A program made the translations under genes and the position numbers. Shown in pieces: positions 25,344 to 34,043 of a stretch of DNA of 64,000 nucleotides (position 1 is the stretch's first letter; each line of letters opens with the position of its first letter). Under the pieces are notes generated by a model that saw only the letters and a list, made by a program, of their open reading frames with translations, was not told the DNA's origin and ran no database searches. Source of the DNA: Clostridia bacterium (GTDB lineage Bacteria; Bacillota; Clostridia; Oscillospirales; CAG-272); NCBI GenBank assembly GCA_017503325.1, contig JAFVTI010000047.1, positions 1 to 64,000 of the forward strand, given 5' to 3'.

Positions 25344-26482
25344 AGCAGGACCTCCGCGCCGCTCTTGAACACGCGGCAAATGCGATAATCCGAGTCAAGC
25401 AGCAAAAGATCGGCACGCTTGCCCGCTGCGATCTCACCAACCTTGCCGTCGATGCCAAGAGACTTGGCAGGTGCCATGGTTGCAGCATAAAGCGCCGTCT
25501 CAAACGGAATCCCCGCAAAACTTGCAAGATTTCTGACGCCATCCATCAGATGTAGCGTACTGCCTGCAATCGCGCCGTCATGCGTCACAGCCTTACCGTC
25601 CTTGACGGTCACGGGCATGCCCGCAATGCTGTATTCGCCGTCCGCGCAGTCGGTCGCCTCCATCGAGTCGGTGATCAGCACCAGCTGCTCTTTTTTATTT
25701 CTGTATGCCAGCGCAACCATCTCGGGCGAGACGTGCACGCCGTCCACGATCAGCTCGGCGTAAGCGTCCGAATCAAACGCGGCGCAGACCGCACCGCCGT
25801 CACGGTGATGCAGGGGCGGCATGGCGTTGAACAGATGCGTAAAGCTGCGCACGCCGCGTGCAATCGCTCGCTTTGCCTGCGCGTAGGTCGCGGTCGTGTG
25901 CGCAAGACCCAGCGTAGCGCCCTTGGAAAGCGCACGCGCGGCAAACGCACCGTCCTCGTCCAGCTCAAACGCGGCACTGACGTGCACTGCGCCGCAAACG
26001 TTGCAGATCAATCCCTCCAACTCATCGGGATCCAGCCCCGAGAGCAGCCCGGGTGCATGCGCACCGCGCTTGGCGGGATTGAGATAGCGTCCCTCAAAAT
26101 GCACACCGCAGAACACGCCGCAGTCGTCGGCAGCGTTGATGCGCGCAATGGCCGCCTGCATGTCAGACACGGTCGCAGACGCTAACGTAGGCATCACGCT
26201 GGTCACGCCGCCGCGCAGATACGCGCGCGCCATTTCGGCAAGCTTTGCCCCGTCGGCCGTGATAAAATCCCCGCCCACAATACCGTGGGTATGCATATCC
26301 ACAAGACCGGGGGCAAGATACATGCCCTGTCCATCAATCACGGTCGCAGCCCCGGCATCGGGCATTGCGTCGCCCGCGGCAAACACACCGCCAATCACGC
26401 CGTCCTCGACGTGTACCGCTCCGGGTAAAAAGCGCATACTGCCGCTGTGATATACGTTTACGTTCTCAAAAAACAGATTCAC
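25340..26482 (-). CDS. nagA: N-acetylglucosamine-6-phosphate deacetylase
   Basis: NagA removes acetate from GlcNAc-6-phosphate in amino-sugar recycling. The amidohydrolase shows DMHTHGIVGGDF near residue 50, GVHFEGRYLNPAKRGAHAP with the catalytic Glu and family signature, GLAHTTATYAQA, FTHLFNAMPPLHHR, and LITDSMEATDC with the catalytic Asp. The start is the GTG at 26482, 8 bases after AAGGAGG, rather than upstream ATGs that lack a ribosome site. 380 residues. No nagB is adjacent. Confidence 0.93.
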   Translation of the reverse strand: MNLFFENVNVYHSGSMRFLPGAVHVEDGVIGGVFAAGDAMPDAGAATVIDGQGMYLAPGLVDMHTHGIVGGDFITADGAKLAEMARAYLRGGVTSVMPTLASATVSDMQAAIARINAADDCGVFCGVHFEGRYLNPAKRGAHAPGLLSGLDPDELEGLICNVCGAVHVSAAFELDEDGAFAARALSKGATLGLAHTTATYAQAKRAIARGVRSFTHLFNAMPPLHHRDGGAVCAAFDSDAYAELIVDGVHVSPEMVALAYRNKKEQLVLITDSMEATDCADGEYSIAGMPVTVKDGKAVTHDGAIAGSTLHLMDGVRNLASFAGIPFETALYAATMAPAKSLGIDGKVGEIAAGKRADLLLLDSDYRICRVFKSGAEVLL

Positions 26483-26522
26483 AGCAAATACCTCCTTGCG
26501 CCATACATAATATTCCATGATC

Positions 26523-26551
26523 ATTATAGCAAAGATTTTTCCAATTTACAA
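26523..26551 (-). promoter_or_regulatory. Sigma-A-type promoter of nagA
   Basis: On the minus strand TTGTAA and TATAAT are 17 bases apart, about 40 bases before the nagA GTG. Between this and the ackA promoter (26552-26865) I see only AT-rich non-coding sequence. Confidence 0.75.
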
Positions 26552-26865
26552 GAGGAATTGCACAAATTCCCGAAAAGTAATTTTCCATAACGGCTCCACC
26601 GCAAAAAAGCGTGCGACATTTCCCTTTGGTCGGAATGCCCAACGATTGTCGCATCTGACAAGATTTTCACAATCTGCCGATTGTTATTTTTTTGTCATTT
26701 CGTTGTTAAAAATTTAACCGGACTGTTTGGAATTATATAATTAAATGTAGGGATTTTCGCTGTTTTTGCGGAAAATTTTGACAAATTTTTATCAGTGGTA
26801 ATTTTACATAAAAATGACGGATAAATTTTATGAAAATTTCGGATACAAAAGTTTTTCCGTACATA

Positions 26866-26894
26866 TTGCAATATTCTGCTATCTTTGATATAAT
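26866..26894 (+). promoter_or_regulatory. Sigma-A-type promoter of the microcompartment operon
   Basis: TTGCAA (26866-26871) and TATAAT (26889-26894) are 17 bases apart, 40 bases before the ackA ATG. The 26525-26934 gap is AT-rich. I found no convincing cre box or other operator, and no regulator gene is next to the operon. Confidence 0.75.
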
Positions 26895-26934
26895 ATATCT
26901 TGAATAAGATTTTTTCATCCGAGGAGGAATATCT

Positions 26935-28128
26935 ATGAAGATTCTGGTCGTTAACGCCGGAAGCTCGTCGCTCAAGTATCAGCTTTTTGATATGGACGAG
27001 CACAAGGTTCTCGCCAAAGGCCTTTGCGAAAAGATCGGCCTTTCCGGCGCGATCACGCACAAGCGCCCCGGCAAGGAAACTTATGAGGCGGACTACCCCA
27101 TGCCCACTCATAACGAAGCCATTGCTCTGGTGCTCAAGCTGCTGACCGACGCCGAGTGGGGCGTCATCGCAGACGTCAGCGAGATCAACGCAGTCGGTCA
27201 CCGTTTTGCACACGGCGGCAAAATCAAGCAGTCCTGCATCCTGGAGGATGAGGAGATGAACTACATTGAGTCCATCATCCCGATCAATCCTCTGCACGGA
27301 CCTCCCGCCATCAAGGGAGTCAACGCATGTAAGGCTCTGATGCCCGGCATTCCCATGGTCGGCGTATTCGACACCTCGTTCTACAGCACGGTCGAGGAAA
27401 AGGCGTACATCTACGCTCTGCCCTACGAGTGGTATGAGAAGTACGGCGTTCGCCGCTACGGCTTCCACGGCACCTCCCACCGCTACGTTGCAGCTGAGGC
27501 CGCCAAGTTCTTGGGCAAGCCGATCGAGGAGCTCAAGATCGTGACCTGCCACATCGGCTCCGGCTCTTCCATCTCCGCCGTCAAGTACGGCAAGGCAGTT
27601 GACACCTCCATGGGCTTCACTCCCCAGGAAGGCCTGCCTATGGGCACCCGCTGCGGTACCATCGACCCCTCGATCATCGAGTACATCTGCACCAACTCCG
27701 GCATGAGCGTCAAGGAAGTCAACGACGCGCTCAACAAGAAGTCCGGTCTGCTTGGTATTTCCGGTGTTTCCAACGACGCTCGCTACGTCTGGGATGCAGC
27801 CGAGGCCGGCGACCATCGCTCGCAGCTCGCGCTTGACGTGCTGGCTCACAGCGCAAAGAAGATCATCGGCTCCTACGCAGCAGTCATGAACGGCGTGGAC
27901 GTCATCGTCTTCACCGCAGGCATGGGCGAGAACGATTTCCGCATCAGAGAGCGTATCGCTACCGATATGGAGTATCTGGGCGTTGAATTTGACGTGGACG
28001 CCAACAAGAACTTCCCGCGCGGACAGAACTGCGAGATCTCCGCAAAGGGCTCCAAGACAAAGGTGCTGGTCATCCCCACCGACGAGGAGTTCATGATCGC
28101 AAAGGACACCGAGGCTTTGGTCAAGTAA
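26935..28128 (+). CDS. ackA: Acetate/propionate kinase
   Basis: The enzyme makes ATP from acyl-phosphate and ADP. The 397-residue product has the acetokinase signatures VVNAGSSSLKYQL at the N-terminus and GFHGTSHRYVA near residue 175, plus GSGSSISA and TAGMGEND in the ATP site. As first gene of the microcompartment operon it most likely uses propionyl-phosphate made by PduL. It carries no obvious encapsulation helix, so it probably works outside the shell. Confidence 0.95.
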   Translation: MKILVVNAGSSSLKYQLFDMDEHKVLAKGLCEKIGLSGAITHKRPGKETYEADYPMPTHNEAIALVLKLLTDAEWGVIADVSEINAVGHRFAHGGKIKQSCILEDEEMNYIESIIPINPLHGPPAIKGVNACKALMPGIPMVGVFDTSFYSTVEEKAYIYALPYEWYEKYGVRRYGFHGTSHRYVAAEAAKFLGKPIEELKIVTCHIGSGSSISAVKYGKAVDTSMGFTPQEGLPMGTRCGTIDPSIIEYICTNSGMSVKEVNDALNKKSGLLGISGVSNDARYVWDAAEAGDHRSQLALDVLAHSAKKIIGSYAAVMNGVDVIVFTAGMGENDFRIRERIATDMEYLGVEFDVDANKNFPRGQNCEISAKGSKTKVLVIPTDEEFMIAKDTEALVK

Positions 28129-28149
28129 GACACGAAAAACAGAATCCCC

Positions 28150-28173
28150 GCGGCGACGTTCGCGTGTCGCTGC
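28150..28173 (+). other. Intercistronic hairpin after ackA
   Basis: GCGGCGAC and GTCGCTGC pair (one mismatch) around an 8-base loop. There is no T tract, so read-through is expected; it may tune expression between ackA and the aldolase gene. Confidence 0.4.
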
Positions 28174-28213
28174 CTCAACATAGAATAAATTTATTGAAAG
28201 GATACAAAAAACT

Positions 28214-29020
28214 ATGGCTCAATCACCTTTTGAAATCAAAAAAGAAATCTGCGACATCGGTAAGAGAATTTACGATCACGGTTTCGTAGCAGCAAACGAC
28301 GGTAACATCTCCGTCAAGGTAGGCCCCAACGAGTTCTACTGCACTCCCACCGGCGTATCCAAGGGCTACATGACTCCCGACATGATCATCCGTATCGATG
28401 GTGACGGCAACAAGATCGACGGCAGACTCAACCCCTCCTCCGAGATCAAGATGCACATGAGAGTCTACAAGGAAAGACCCGACGTTAACGCAGTTGTACA
28501 CGCTCACCCCCCTGTAGCAACCGCTTTCACGGTTGCAGGCGTAGAGCTTGACCAGTACATCCTGCCCGAGGCTATTCTGACCATCGGTAACGTTCCCACC
28601 TGTGACTACGGTATGCCCTCCACCATGGAGATCCCGGACTCCCTGATGCCCTACATCCAGAAGCACGACGCATTCCTGCTCAAGAACCACGGTGCTCTGA
28701 CCGTTGGTAACACTCTGCTGCGCGCTTGCTTCACCATGGAAGAGGTTGAGTTCAACGCAAAGATCAACCTGTACGCTCGCCAGATCGGTGCAGGCGCAAA
28801 CAGCCGCATCGACGAGATCTCCTGCGAAGAGCTCGAGAGACTCATGGAGCTGCGTAAGAAGATGGGTCTGCCCGGCAAGCACCCCGGCTGCCAGAAGTGC
28901 AAGAACCTCGGCACCCCTAACTGCCGCTGCAAGGACAACGTAAAGGGCGCATCCGATTGCGCTGACGCTGCTCTGGTCGCTGAGATCACCAAGAAGGTTC
29001 TCGCTTCTCTGGGTAAGTAA
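28214..29020 (+). CDS. Class II (fuculose-phosphate type) aldolase with C-terminal encapsulation helix
   Basis: The 268-residue protein matches zinc class II aldolases that split L-fuculose- or L-rhamnulose-phosphate into DHAP and lactaldehyde: AANDGNISVK near residue 27, SSEIKMHMRVY, the zinc pair VHAHPP near 97, and LKNHGALTVG. After residue about 225 comes a Cys-rich linker (GCQKCKNLGTPNCRC) and a C-terminal amphipathic helix (AALVAEITKKVLASLGK) of the kind that directs enzymes into microcompartments. It is the signature gene of GRM5-type loci. Confidence 0.92.
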   Translation: MAQSPFEIKKEICDIGKRIYDHGFVAANDGNISVKVGPNEFYCTPTGVSKGYMTPDMIIRIDGDGNKIDGRLNPSSEIKMHMRVYKERPDVNAVVHAHPPVATAFTVAGVELDQYILPEAILTIGNVPTCDYGMPSTMEIPDSLMPYIQKHDAFLLKNHGALTVGNTLLRACFTMEEVEFNAKINLYARQIGAGANSRIDEISCEELERLMELRKKMGLPGKHPGCQKCKNLGTPNCRCKDNVKGASDCADAALVAEITKKVLASLGK

Positions 29021-29063
29021 TTCTTCCCGGAACGAAGAATTTACCGAAAGGAGAGTAAGAACG

Positions 29064-30521
29064 GTGGCTATTAACTGGACCGAAGCGCAAATTGCCGAGG
29101 TAGTATCCAAGGTACTGGCGCAGGTGCAGTCCCCCGCTCAAAGCTCCGATAAGGAATGGGACAGCACCCAGTATCACGGCAGACGACTGATTGGCGTCTT
29201 TGACACCATGGAAGAAGCGATTGCCGCTGCTGAAGCAGGCTACAAGGCCATTCGTGCCATGAGCGTTGCGCAAAGAGAAAAACTGATTACAACCATCCGC
29301 GAGTACACTCGCGCAGAAGCTCCCGCCATGGCGGCTCTCGGCGTTGCCGAAACCAAGATGGGTCGCGTGGAGCATAAGGTCGCAAAGCACATTCTGGTTG
29401 CCGATAAGACCCCCGGTACCGAGGACATCGTTGCCGAGGCCAAGACCGGTGACTGCGGCCTGACTCTGACAGAACGTGCACCCTTCGGAGTCGTCGGTGC
29501 GATCACTCCCTCCACCAACCCCTCCGAAACCGTCATCTGTAACTCCATGGGTATGATCGCCGCAGGTAACGGCGTCGTATTCAACCCCCACCCCGGTGCC
29601 ATTGCAACCTCCAACTATGCAGTTGACCTGGTCAACCGCGCAGTACACGCTGCAGGCGGCCCCGAGATCCTGGTCGCTTCTGTCAAGAAGCCCACGCTGG
29701 ACACCGCAAACGTGATGTACAAGCATCCCGCAATCCGCCTGCTGGTCTGCACCGGCGGCCCCGGCGTTGTCAAGGCTGTGCTTGCTTCGGGTAAGAAGGC
29801 GATCGGTGCAGGTGCGGGTAACCCCCCTGTTATCGTTGACGACACCGCTGACATCGAAAAGGCAGCCAAGGACATCATCGACGGCTGCACCTTTGACAAC
29901 AACCTTCCCTGCATCGCCGAAAAGGAAGTTTTCGTCTTCGACAACGTCGCAGACAGACTGATCGCCGGCATGCTCAAAAACGGATGCTACAAGCTGACCC
30001 GTGCACAGGCCGACGCGCTTGTCAAGGTCGTGCTTGACGAAAAGACCAATCCCAAGACCGGCAAGACCACCCTTTCGGTCAACCGTGACTGCGTAGGCCG
30101 TGACGCTCGCGTCATCCTCGCAAAGATCGGTATCAACGTCGGTCCCGAGATCCGCTGTGCTATTGCAGAGGTTGATTTCGACCATCCCTTCGTTCAGGAA
30201 GAGCTGATGATGCCTATCCTCGGCATCGTTCGCGTCAAGGACATCGACGAAGCAATCGATCTGGCGGTCAAGGCAGAGCATGGCAACCGTCACACGGCTC
30301 ACATGCACTCCAAGAACATCGACAACCTTTCCAGATTTGCAAAGGCTGTTGAGACCACCATTTTCGTCAAGAACGCGCCCTCGTATGCGGGCATCGGATT
30401 TGGCGGCGAAGGTCACACCACCTTCACCATCGCAGGTCCGACCGGTGAAGGTATCACTTCCGCAAGAAGCTTTACCAGACTCCGCCGCTGCGTCATGGCA
30501 GATCATTTCAGAATCATTTAA
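29064..30521 (+). CDS. pduP: CoA-acylating propionaldehyde dehydrogenase (PduP-like)
   Basis: Oxidises aldehyde to acyl-CoA with NAD+ inside the microcompartment. Starts with GTG behind GAAAGGAG. Residues 1 to 20 form the amphipathic encapsulation helix (WTEAQIAEVVSKVLAQV). The dehydrogenase body shows GAITPSTNPSET near 145, CTGGPGVVKA near 230 and the catalytic Cys in DNNLPCIAEKE near 280. 485 residues, normal for PduP. The product would be propionyl-CoA, the substrate of PduL coded downstream. Confidence 0.94.
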   Translation: MAINWTEAQIAEVVSKVLAQVQSPAQSSDKEWDSTQYHGRRLIGVFDTMEEAIAAAEAGYKAIRAMSVAQREKLITTIREYTRAEAPAMAALGVAETKMGRVEHKVAKHILVADKTPGTEDIVAEAKTGDCGLTLTERAPFGVVGAITPSTNPSETVICNSMGMIAAGNGVVFNPHPGAIATSNYAVDLVNRAVHAAGGPEILVASVKKPTLDTANVMYKHPAIRLLVCTGGPGVVKAVLASGKKAIGAGAGNPPVIVDDTADIEKAAKDIIDGCTFDNNLPCIAEKEVFVFDNVADRLIAGMLKNGCYKLTRAQADALVKVVLDEKTNPKTGKTTLSVNRDCVGRDARVILAKIGINVGPEIRCAIAEVDFDHPFVQEELMMPILGIVRVKDIDEAIDLAVKAEHGNRHTAHMHSKNIDNLSRFAKAVETTIFVKNAPSYAGIGFGGEGHTTFTIAGPTGEGITSARSFTRLRRCVMADHFRII

Positions 30522-30548
30522 CAAATACGCAGAAAGGAAAGAAACTAC

Positions 30549-31808
30549 ATGGACTATTCTGCTTCTCAGATTGAAAGCATCGTCCGTCAGGTCCTTGAGG
30601 GCATGAACAACGGCGGTCAGAAGCATGAGTGCAAGTGTGGCGGCAACGGCAACTGCAAGTGCGGCGGCCATGGCCATCACGGCGCGCTTCCCAAGACCGC
30701 TCACGTAGCCCTGCTGACAGGCGAAAAGAAAATTGAAGTCAAGGAATACCCCGTCCCCGAGCTGGGTGACGACGACATCCTCGTTAAGGTAGAGGGTGCG
30801 GGTATCTGTGGCACCGACGTTCACGAGTGGAAGTCCGACCCCTTCGGTCTGATCCCCGTAACGCTTGGCCACGAAGGCACCGGCGAGGTCGTAGCCGTTG
30901 GTAAGAACGTCAAGTTCGATACCGCAGGCAAGCCGATCGGCGTTGGCGATAAGATCGTCACCTCTGTTATCAGCTGCGGCGAGTGCTATGCGTGCCGTAT
31001 GGTTCCCGGCAGAACCAACCTCTGCGACAAGCAGGGCGTATTCGGTCTGATCGGTGACAAGCCCGACGACCACCTCAACGGTTGGTTCGCTGATTACATG
31101 GTAATCAAGGGCGGCAGAGGCGTGACCTACTTCCAGGTCAACGACCTCAACCTCAACCAGAGAATGCTGCTTGAGCTGGCTTGCGTTTGCGTACACGCTC
31201 TGGAGCGTGCACAGTCTACGGGCCTTATCAAGTTCGGCTCTAAGGTTCTTCTGCAGGGCTGCGGCCCCGTAGGTCTGATGATGATCTGCGTGCTCCGCGC
31301 TGCAGGCGTTAACCACATCATCGCTGTGGACGGTAACGAGGACCGTCTGAAGTTCGCGCAGAAGCTGGGTGCAAAGACCACCGTTTGCTTCCGCAGACCC
31401 GATGAAGACACCCTGGAAAAGAGAGTTGCCAAGGTCAAGGCTGTTGCCAACGACGTAGGCGTTGACTTCGCATTCCAGTGCACCGGCGCTCCCGTAGCGG
31501 CTGCTGATATCTTCAGCTACATCCGTCGCGGCGGCGGCATGTGCGAGATGGGCTTCTTCGTAAACAACGGCGAATACTCCATCAACCCCCACTTTGCAAT
31601 GTGCAACAAGGAAATCAACATCGTAGGCTCCTGGGACTACAGCGCCGAGGATTATCCCACGACCATGGCATTCCTGCACCAGTGCAAGGAAATGAACATT
31701 CCGATCGAAGATCTGATCACACACTCCTTCCCGCTCGATAAGATGAACGAGGCTATGGAGACCAACGTGGCTCAGAAGGGCATCAAGATCTGCTACATTG
31801 CAGACTGA
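30549..31808 (+). CDS. Zinc-dependent (MDR) alcohol dehydrogenase with encapsulation helix
   Basis: 419 residues. An N-terminal encapsulation helix (SASQIESIVRQVLEGM) is joined by a linker full of Cys, Gly and His (KHECKCGGNGNCKCGGHGHHG region, split by Gly). The catalytic body is a medium-chain zinc dehydrogenase: GICGTDVHEWK, GHEGTGEVV, a structural-zinc cluster CGECYACRMVPGRTNLC, and GCGPVGLM for NAD binding. It probably reduces propionaldehyde to 1-propanol and regenerates NAD+ inside the shell. Pdu systems usually use an iron-type PduQ for this job. Confidence 0.88.
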   Translation: MDYSASQIESIVRQVLEGMNNGGQKHECKCGGNGNCKCGGHGHHGALPKTAHVALLTGEKKIEVKEYPVPELGDDDILVKVEGAGICGTDVHEWKSDPFGLIPVTLGHEGTGEVVAVGKNVKFDTAGKPIGVGDKIVTSVISCGECYACRMVPGRTNLCDKQGVFGLIGDKPDDHLNGWFADYMVIKGGRGVTYFQVNDLNLNQRMLLELACVCVHALERAQSTGLIKFGSKVLLQGCGPVGLMMICVLRAAGVNHIIAVDGNEDRLKFAQKLGAKTTVCFRRPDEDTLEKRVAKVKAVANDVGVDFAFQCTGAPVAAADIFSYIRRGGGMCEMGFFVNNGEYSINPHFAMCNKEINIVGSWDYSAEDYPTTMAFLHQCKEMNIPIEDLITHSFPLDKMNEAMETNVAQKGIKICYIAD

Positions 31809-31823
31809 TAAGGAGTTGACGAC

Positions 31824-32231
31824 ATGGCAGCTCTCGGAATGATCGAGGTATACGGCTTTACGACATCCATCATCGTTGCCGACGTCGTGGCAAAAACCTC
31901 CGACGTCAAGGTAGTGGCTATCGACCGTAACAAGCCCGCCAACGCAGATAAATGCGAGGTGCCGCTGGTTATGGTAGTCAAGTTCATGGGTGATCCTTCT
32001 GCTGTCCAGGCAGCTCACGACAGAGGCGTGGATGAGGCGAAGAAGAGAAACCTGTATATTACATCCAAGATCATCGCAGGACTTGATCCCTCGGTTGAGT
32101 GGTTCGCTCACCTGACCGCAACGGGTCGAGATAAGCTCCGTTACCCCAAAACTGCAAAAGTAAACGAGGCACCGGCCGCTGAGGAAAAGCCGGCTGCTCC
32201 TAAGAAGACTTCCTCGAAAAAAAGTAAATAA
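31824..32231 (+). CDS. BMC-H shell protein with long C-terminal extension
   Basis: One BMC domain occupies residues 1 to about 90 (ALGMIEVYGFTTSIIVADVVAKTSDVKVV). A 40-residue tail rich in Ala, Pro and Lys (ending KKTSSKKSK) follows. The tail is predicted to be flexible and very basic and could bind nucleic acid or the acidic face of another shell protein. It lacks the Cys motif of PduK. Gap to the next shell gene is 20 bases. Confidence 0.85.
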   Translation: MAALGMIEVYGFTTSIIVADVVAKTSDVKVVAIDRNKPANADKCEVPLVMVVKFMGDPSAVQAAHDRGVDEAKKRNLYITSKIIAGLDPSVEWFAHLTATGRDKLRYPKTAKVNEAPAAEEKPAAPKKTSSKKSK

Positions 32232-32251
32232 TTAAAAGGAGATAACAAATT

Positions 32252-32527
32252 ATGAAACTCGCACTTGGTATGGTTGAGACCAGAGGTCTCGTAGCTGCTA
32301 TCGAAGCAGCTGATGCAATGGTTAAGGCTGCTAACGTTACCCTGATCGGCTCCGAGAAGATCGGTTCCGGACTGGTAAGCGTCATGGTTCGTGGCGACGT
32401 CGGCGCTGTTAAGTCTGCTGTTGAAGCAGGCGGTGCTGCTGCTTGCCGTCTTGGCGAAGTTGTTGCTACCCACGTTATTCCCGCTCCTCACGACGATGTT
32501 GAGCTGCTTCTCCCCAAGCTGGGCTAA
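32252..32527 (+). CDS. BMC-H hexameric shell protein (PduA/EutM type)
   Basis: 91 residues with the canonical BMC fold: [20 protein letters not shown], pore loop [20 protein letters not shown] and [11 protein letters not shown]. The KIGSG pore is the PduA type, expected to pass small polar metabolites such as 1,2-propanediol. It is nearly identical to the protein at 32916-33188. Confidence 0.93.
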   Translation: MKLALGMVETRGLVAAIEAADAMVKAANVTLIGSEKIGSGLVSVMVRGDVGAVKSAVEAGGAAACRLGEVVATHVIPAPHDDVELLLPKLG

Positions 32528-32561
32528 TTATTAACCCCAAACGCTAAAAGGTACTTAAATC

Positions 32562-32840
32562 ATGGAAGCAATCGCGTTGCTCGAGGTACAGGCGATGGTC
32601 ACGGCCATCGTGGGTCTTGACGCAATGGTCAAGGCTGCCAACGTAAAACTGATTCATGTCGAGAAACGCCTGGGTGGCAGACTTGTCACGGTTGTGGTGG
32701 AAGGCTCGGTATCCGCTGTCACTGCGGCAGCGGAGGCCGGTGCCAAGGCCGCAGCGGAGGTTGGCAACGTCAAGCTCTGTGAGGTCATCGCCCGCCCTCA
32801 TCCCGACATCATGAAGTTCTTAAAGACCGATTCCCTGTAA
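32562..32840 (+). CDS. BMC-H shell protein with divergent pore
   Basis: 92 residues, one BMC domain ([26 protein letters not shown]). The pore segment reads KRLGGRL instead of KIGSGL, placing Arg residues near the pore and suggesting a different permeability. It ends with ARPHPDIMKFLKTDSL. It lies between two near-identical PduA-type genes. Confidence 0.88.
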   Translation: MEAIALLEVQAMVTAIVGLDAMVKAANVKLIHVEKRLGGRLVTVVVEGSVSAVTAAAEAGAKAAAEVGNVKLCEVIARPHPDIMKFLKTDSL

Positions 32841-32915
32841 GATCACGGGAAACGGCACACAAACAAGTTTTTAATTAAAAAATATTATATTTATACATTT
32901 TAGGAGGATTTCAAA

Positions 32916-33188
32916 ATGGAAGCTCTTGGTATGGTTGAAACCAGAGGTCTTGTTGCTGCTATCGAGGCAGCTGATGCAATGGTAAAGGCTGCAAACGTTG
33001 TTCTGATCGGCTCTGAGAAGATCGGTTCCGGTTTGGTAAGCGTTATGGTTCGTGGCGACGTTGGCGCTGTTAAGGCTGCTGTTGAAGCAGGCGGTGCAGC
33101 TGCTTGCCGTCTTGGCGAGGTTGTTGCAACCCACGTTATCCCCAGACCCCACGCTGACGTTGAAAAGCTGCTGCCCAAGATCGGCTAA
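32916..33188 (+). CDS. BMC-H hexameric shell protein (PduA/EutM type, second copy)
   Basis: 90 residues, differing from the 32252 product at fewer than ten positions, mostly at the two ends. Same KIGSG pore. Strong AGGAGG ribosome site and an AT-rich leader suggest high translation. Probably the main facet protein together with its twin. Confidence 0.93.
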   Translation: MEALGMVETRGLVAAIEAADAMVKAANVVLIGSEKIGSGLVSVMVRGDVGAVKAAVEAGGAAACRLGEVVATHVIPRPHADVEKLLPKIG

Positions 33189-33225
33189 TTATATAATAGT
33201 AAGAATTAGTTCGTTTCCGGCAGTC

Positions 33226-33255
33226 CTCGGAAGGGCGATCCTTCGCCCTTCCGAG
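33226..33255 (+). other. Strong intercistronic hairpin between shell genes and pduL
   Basis: CTCGGAAGGGCGA pairs perfectly with TCGCCCTTCCGAG around four bases. No T tract follows, so it may be an RNase barrier or attenuator that sets shell and enzyme levels apart. It lies in the 181-base gap 33189-33369, the longest between shell and enzyme genes here. Confidence 0.65.
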
Positions 33256-33369
33256 ACCCCGGTCATATTTTCGCATATGAGTGCATTTCCCTTTTTCGAG
33301 GTGCACCGATATGTGTAAATATGTGACCGCCCCCGGGCGGAATTTCAAGTATAAGAAAGAGGAACAGTT

Positions 33370-34020
33370 ATGGCAATGAACACAGGCGACATCGCTGCAA
33401 TCGTCAAAAAAGTGATCGCTGAAATGGATGCAGGCAAAGCGGACGACGGCATCCCCGTAGGCATCTCCAACAGACACATCCACCTCTCGACGCAGGATCT
33501 TGAGACCCTGTTCGGCAAAGGCTACGAGCTGACCCCCATCAAGGATCTCTCCCAGCCCGGCCAGTATGCTTGCAAGGAGACCCTGACTCTGATCGGTCCC
33601 TCCATGCGTCCTATCGAGAACGTGCGCGTTCTGGGTCCCGTGCGCAAGGCTTCCCAGGTCGAGATCTCTCTGACCGATTCCTTTGTGCTCAAGGTAAAGC
33701 CCCCCGTGCGCGAATCGGGTGACATCGCAGGCTCTGCCCCCGTGACCATCGTTGGCCCCAAGGGCATCGTTGAGCTCAAGGAAGGCTGCATCATTGCAAA
33801 CCGTCATATCCATATGCATACAAGCGACGCTGTCAAATACGGCGTCAAGGACGGCGACTACATCGACGTAGACGCACTCCAGGGTACGAGAAAGACCAGA
33901 TGGTACGGCGTTCAGGTGCGCGTTCGCGACGACTTCGCACTCGAGATGCACGTGGATACCGACGACGCAAACGCAGTCGGCTACAAGAACGGCTACAAGG
34001 TAACCGTGGTCAAGAACTGA
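33370..34020 (+). CDS. pduL: Phosphate propanoyltransferase PduL with encapsulation helix
   Basis: Converts propionyl-CoA and phosphate to propionyl-phosphate and CoA, so CoA is recycled inside the shell. Residues 4 to 20 form the targeting helix (NTGDIAAIVKKVIAEMD). The two PduL zinc motifs are visible: SNRHIHLS near residue 37 and ANRHIHMH near 145. 216 residues, normal for the encapsulated form. Confidence 0.94.
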   Translation: MAMNTGDIAAIVKKVIAEMDAGKADDGIPVGISNRHIHLSTQDLETLFGKGYELTPIKDLSQPGQYACKETLTLIGPSMRPIENVRVLGPVRKASQVEISLTDSFVLKVKPPVRESGDIAGSAPVTIVGPKGIVELKEGCIIANRHIHMHTSDAVKYGVKDGDYIDVDALQGTRKTRWYGVQVRVRDDFALEMHVDTDDANAVGYKNGYKVTVVKN

Positions 34021-34043
34021 TTTTCCGGAGGGTAATACATACT

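Noticed and set aside
28986..32111. A 1041-codon open frame on the minus strand across the aldehyde and alcohol dehydrogenase genes
   Set aside because: It lies antisense to enzymes with full catalytic motifs. Its product has no recognisable domain and is rich in Val, Asp and Cys in the way mirror frames of biased genes are. No ribosome site or promoter.
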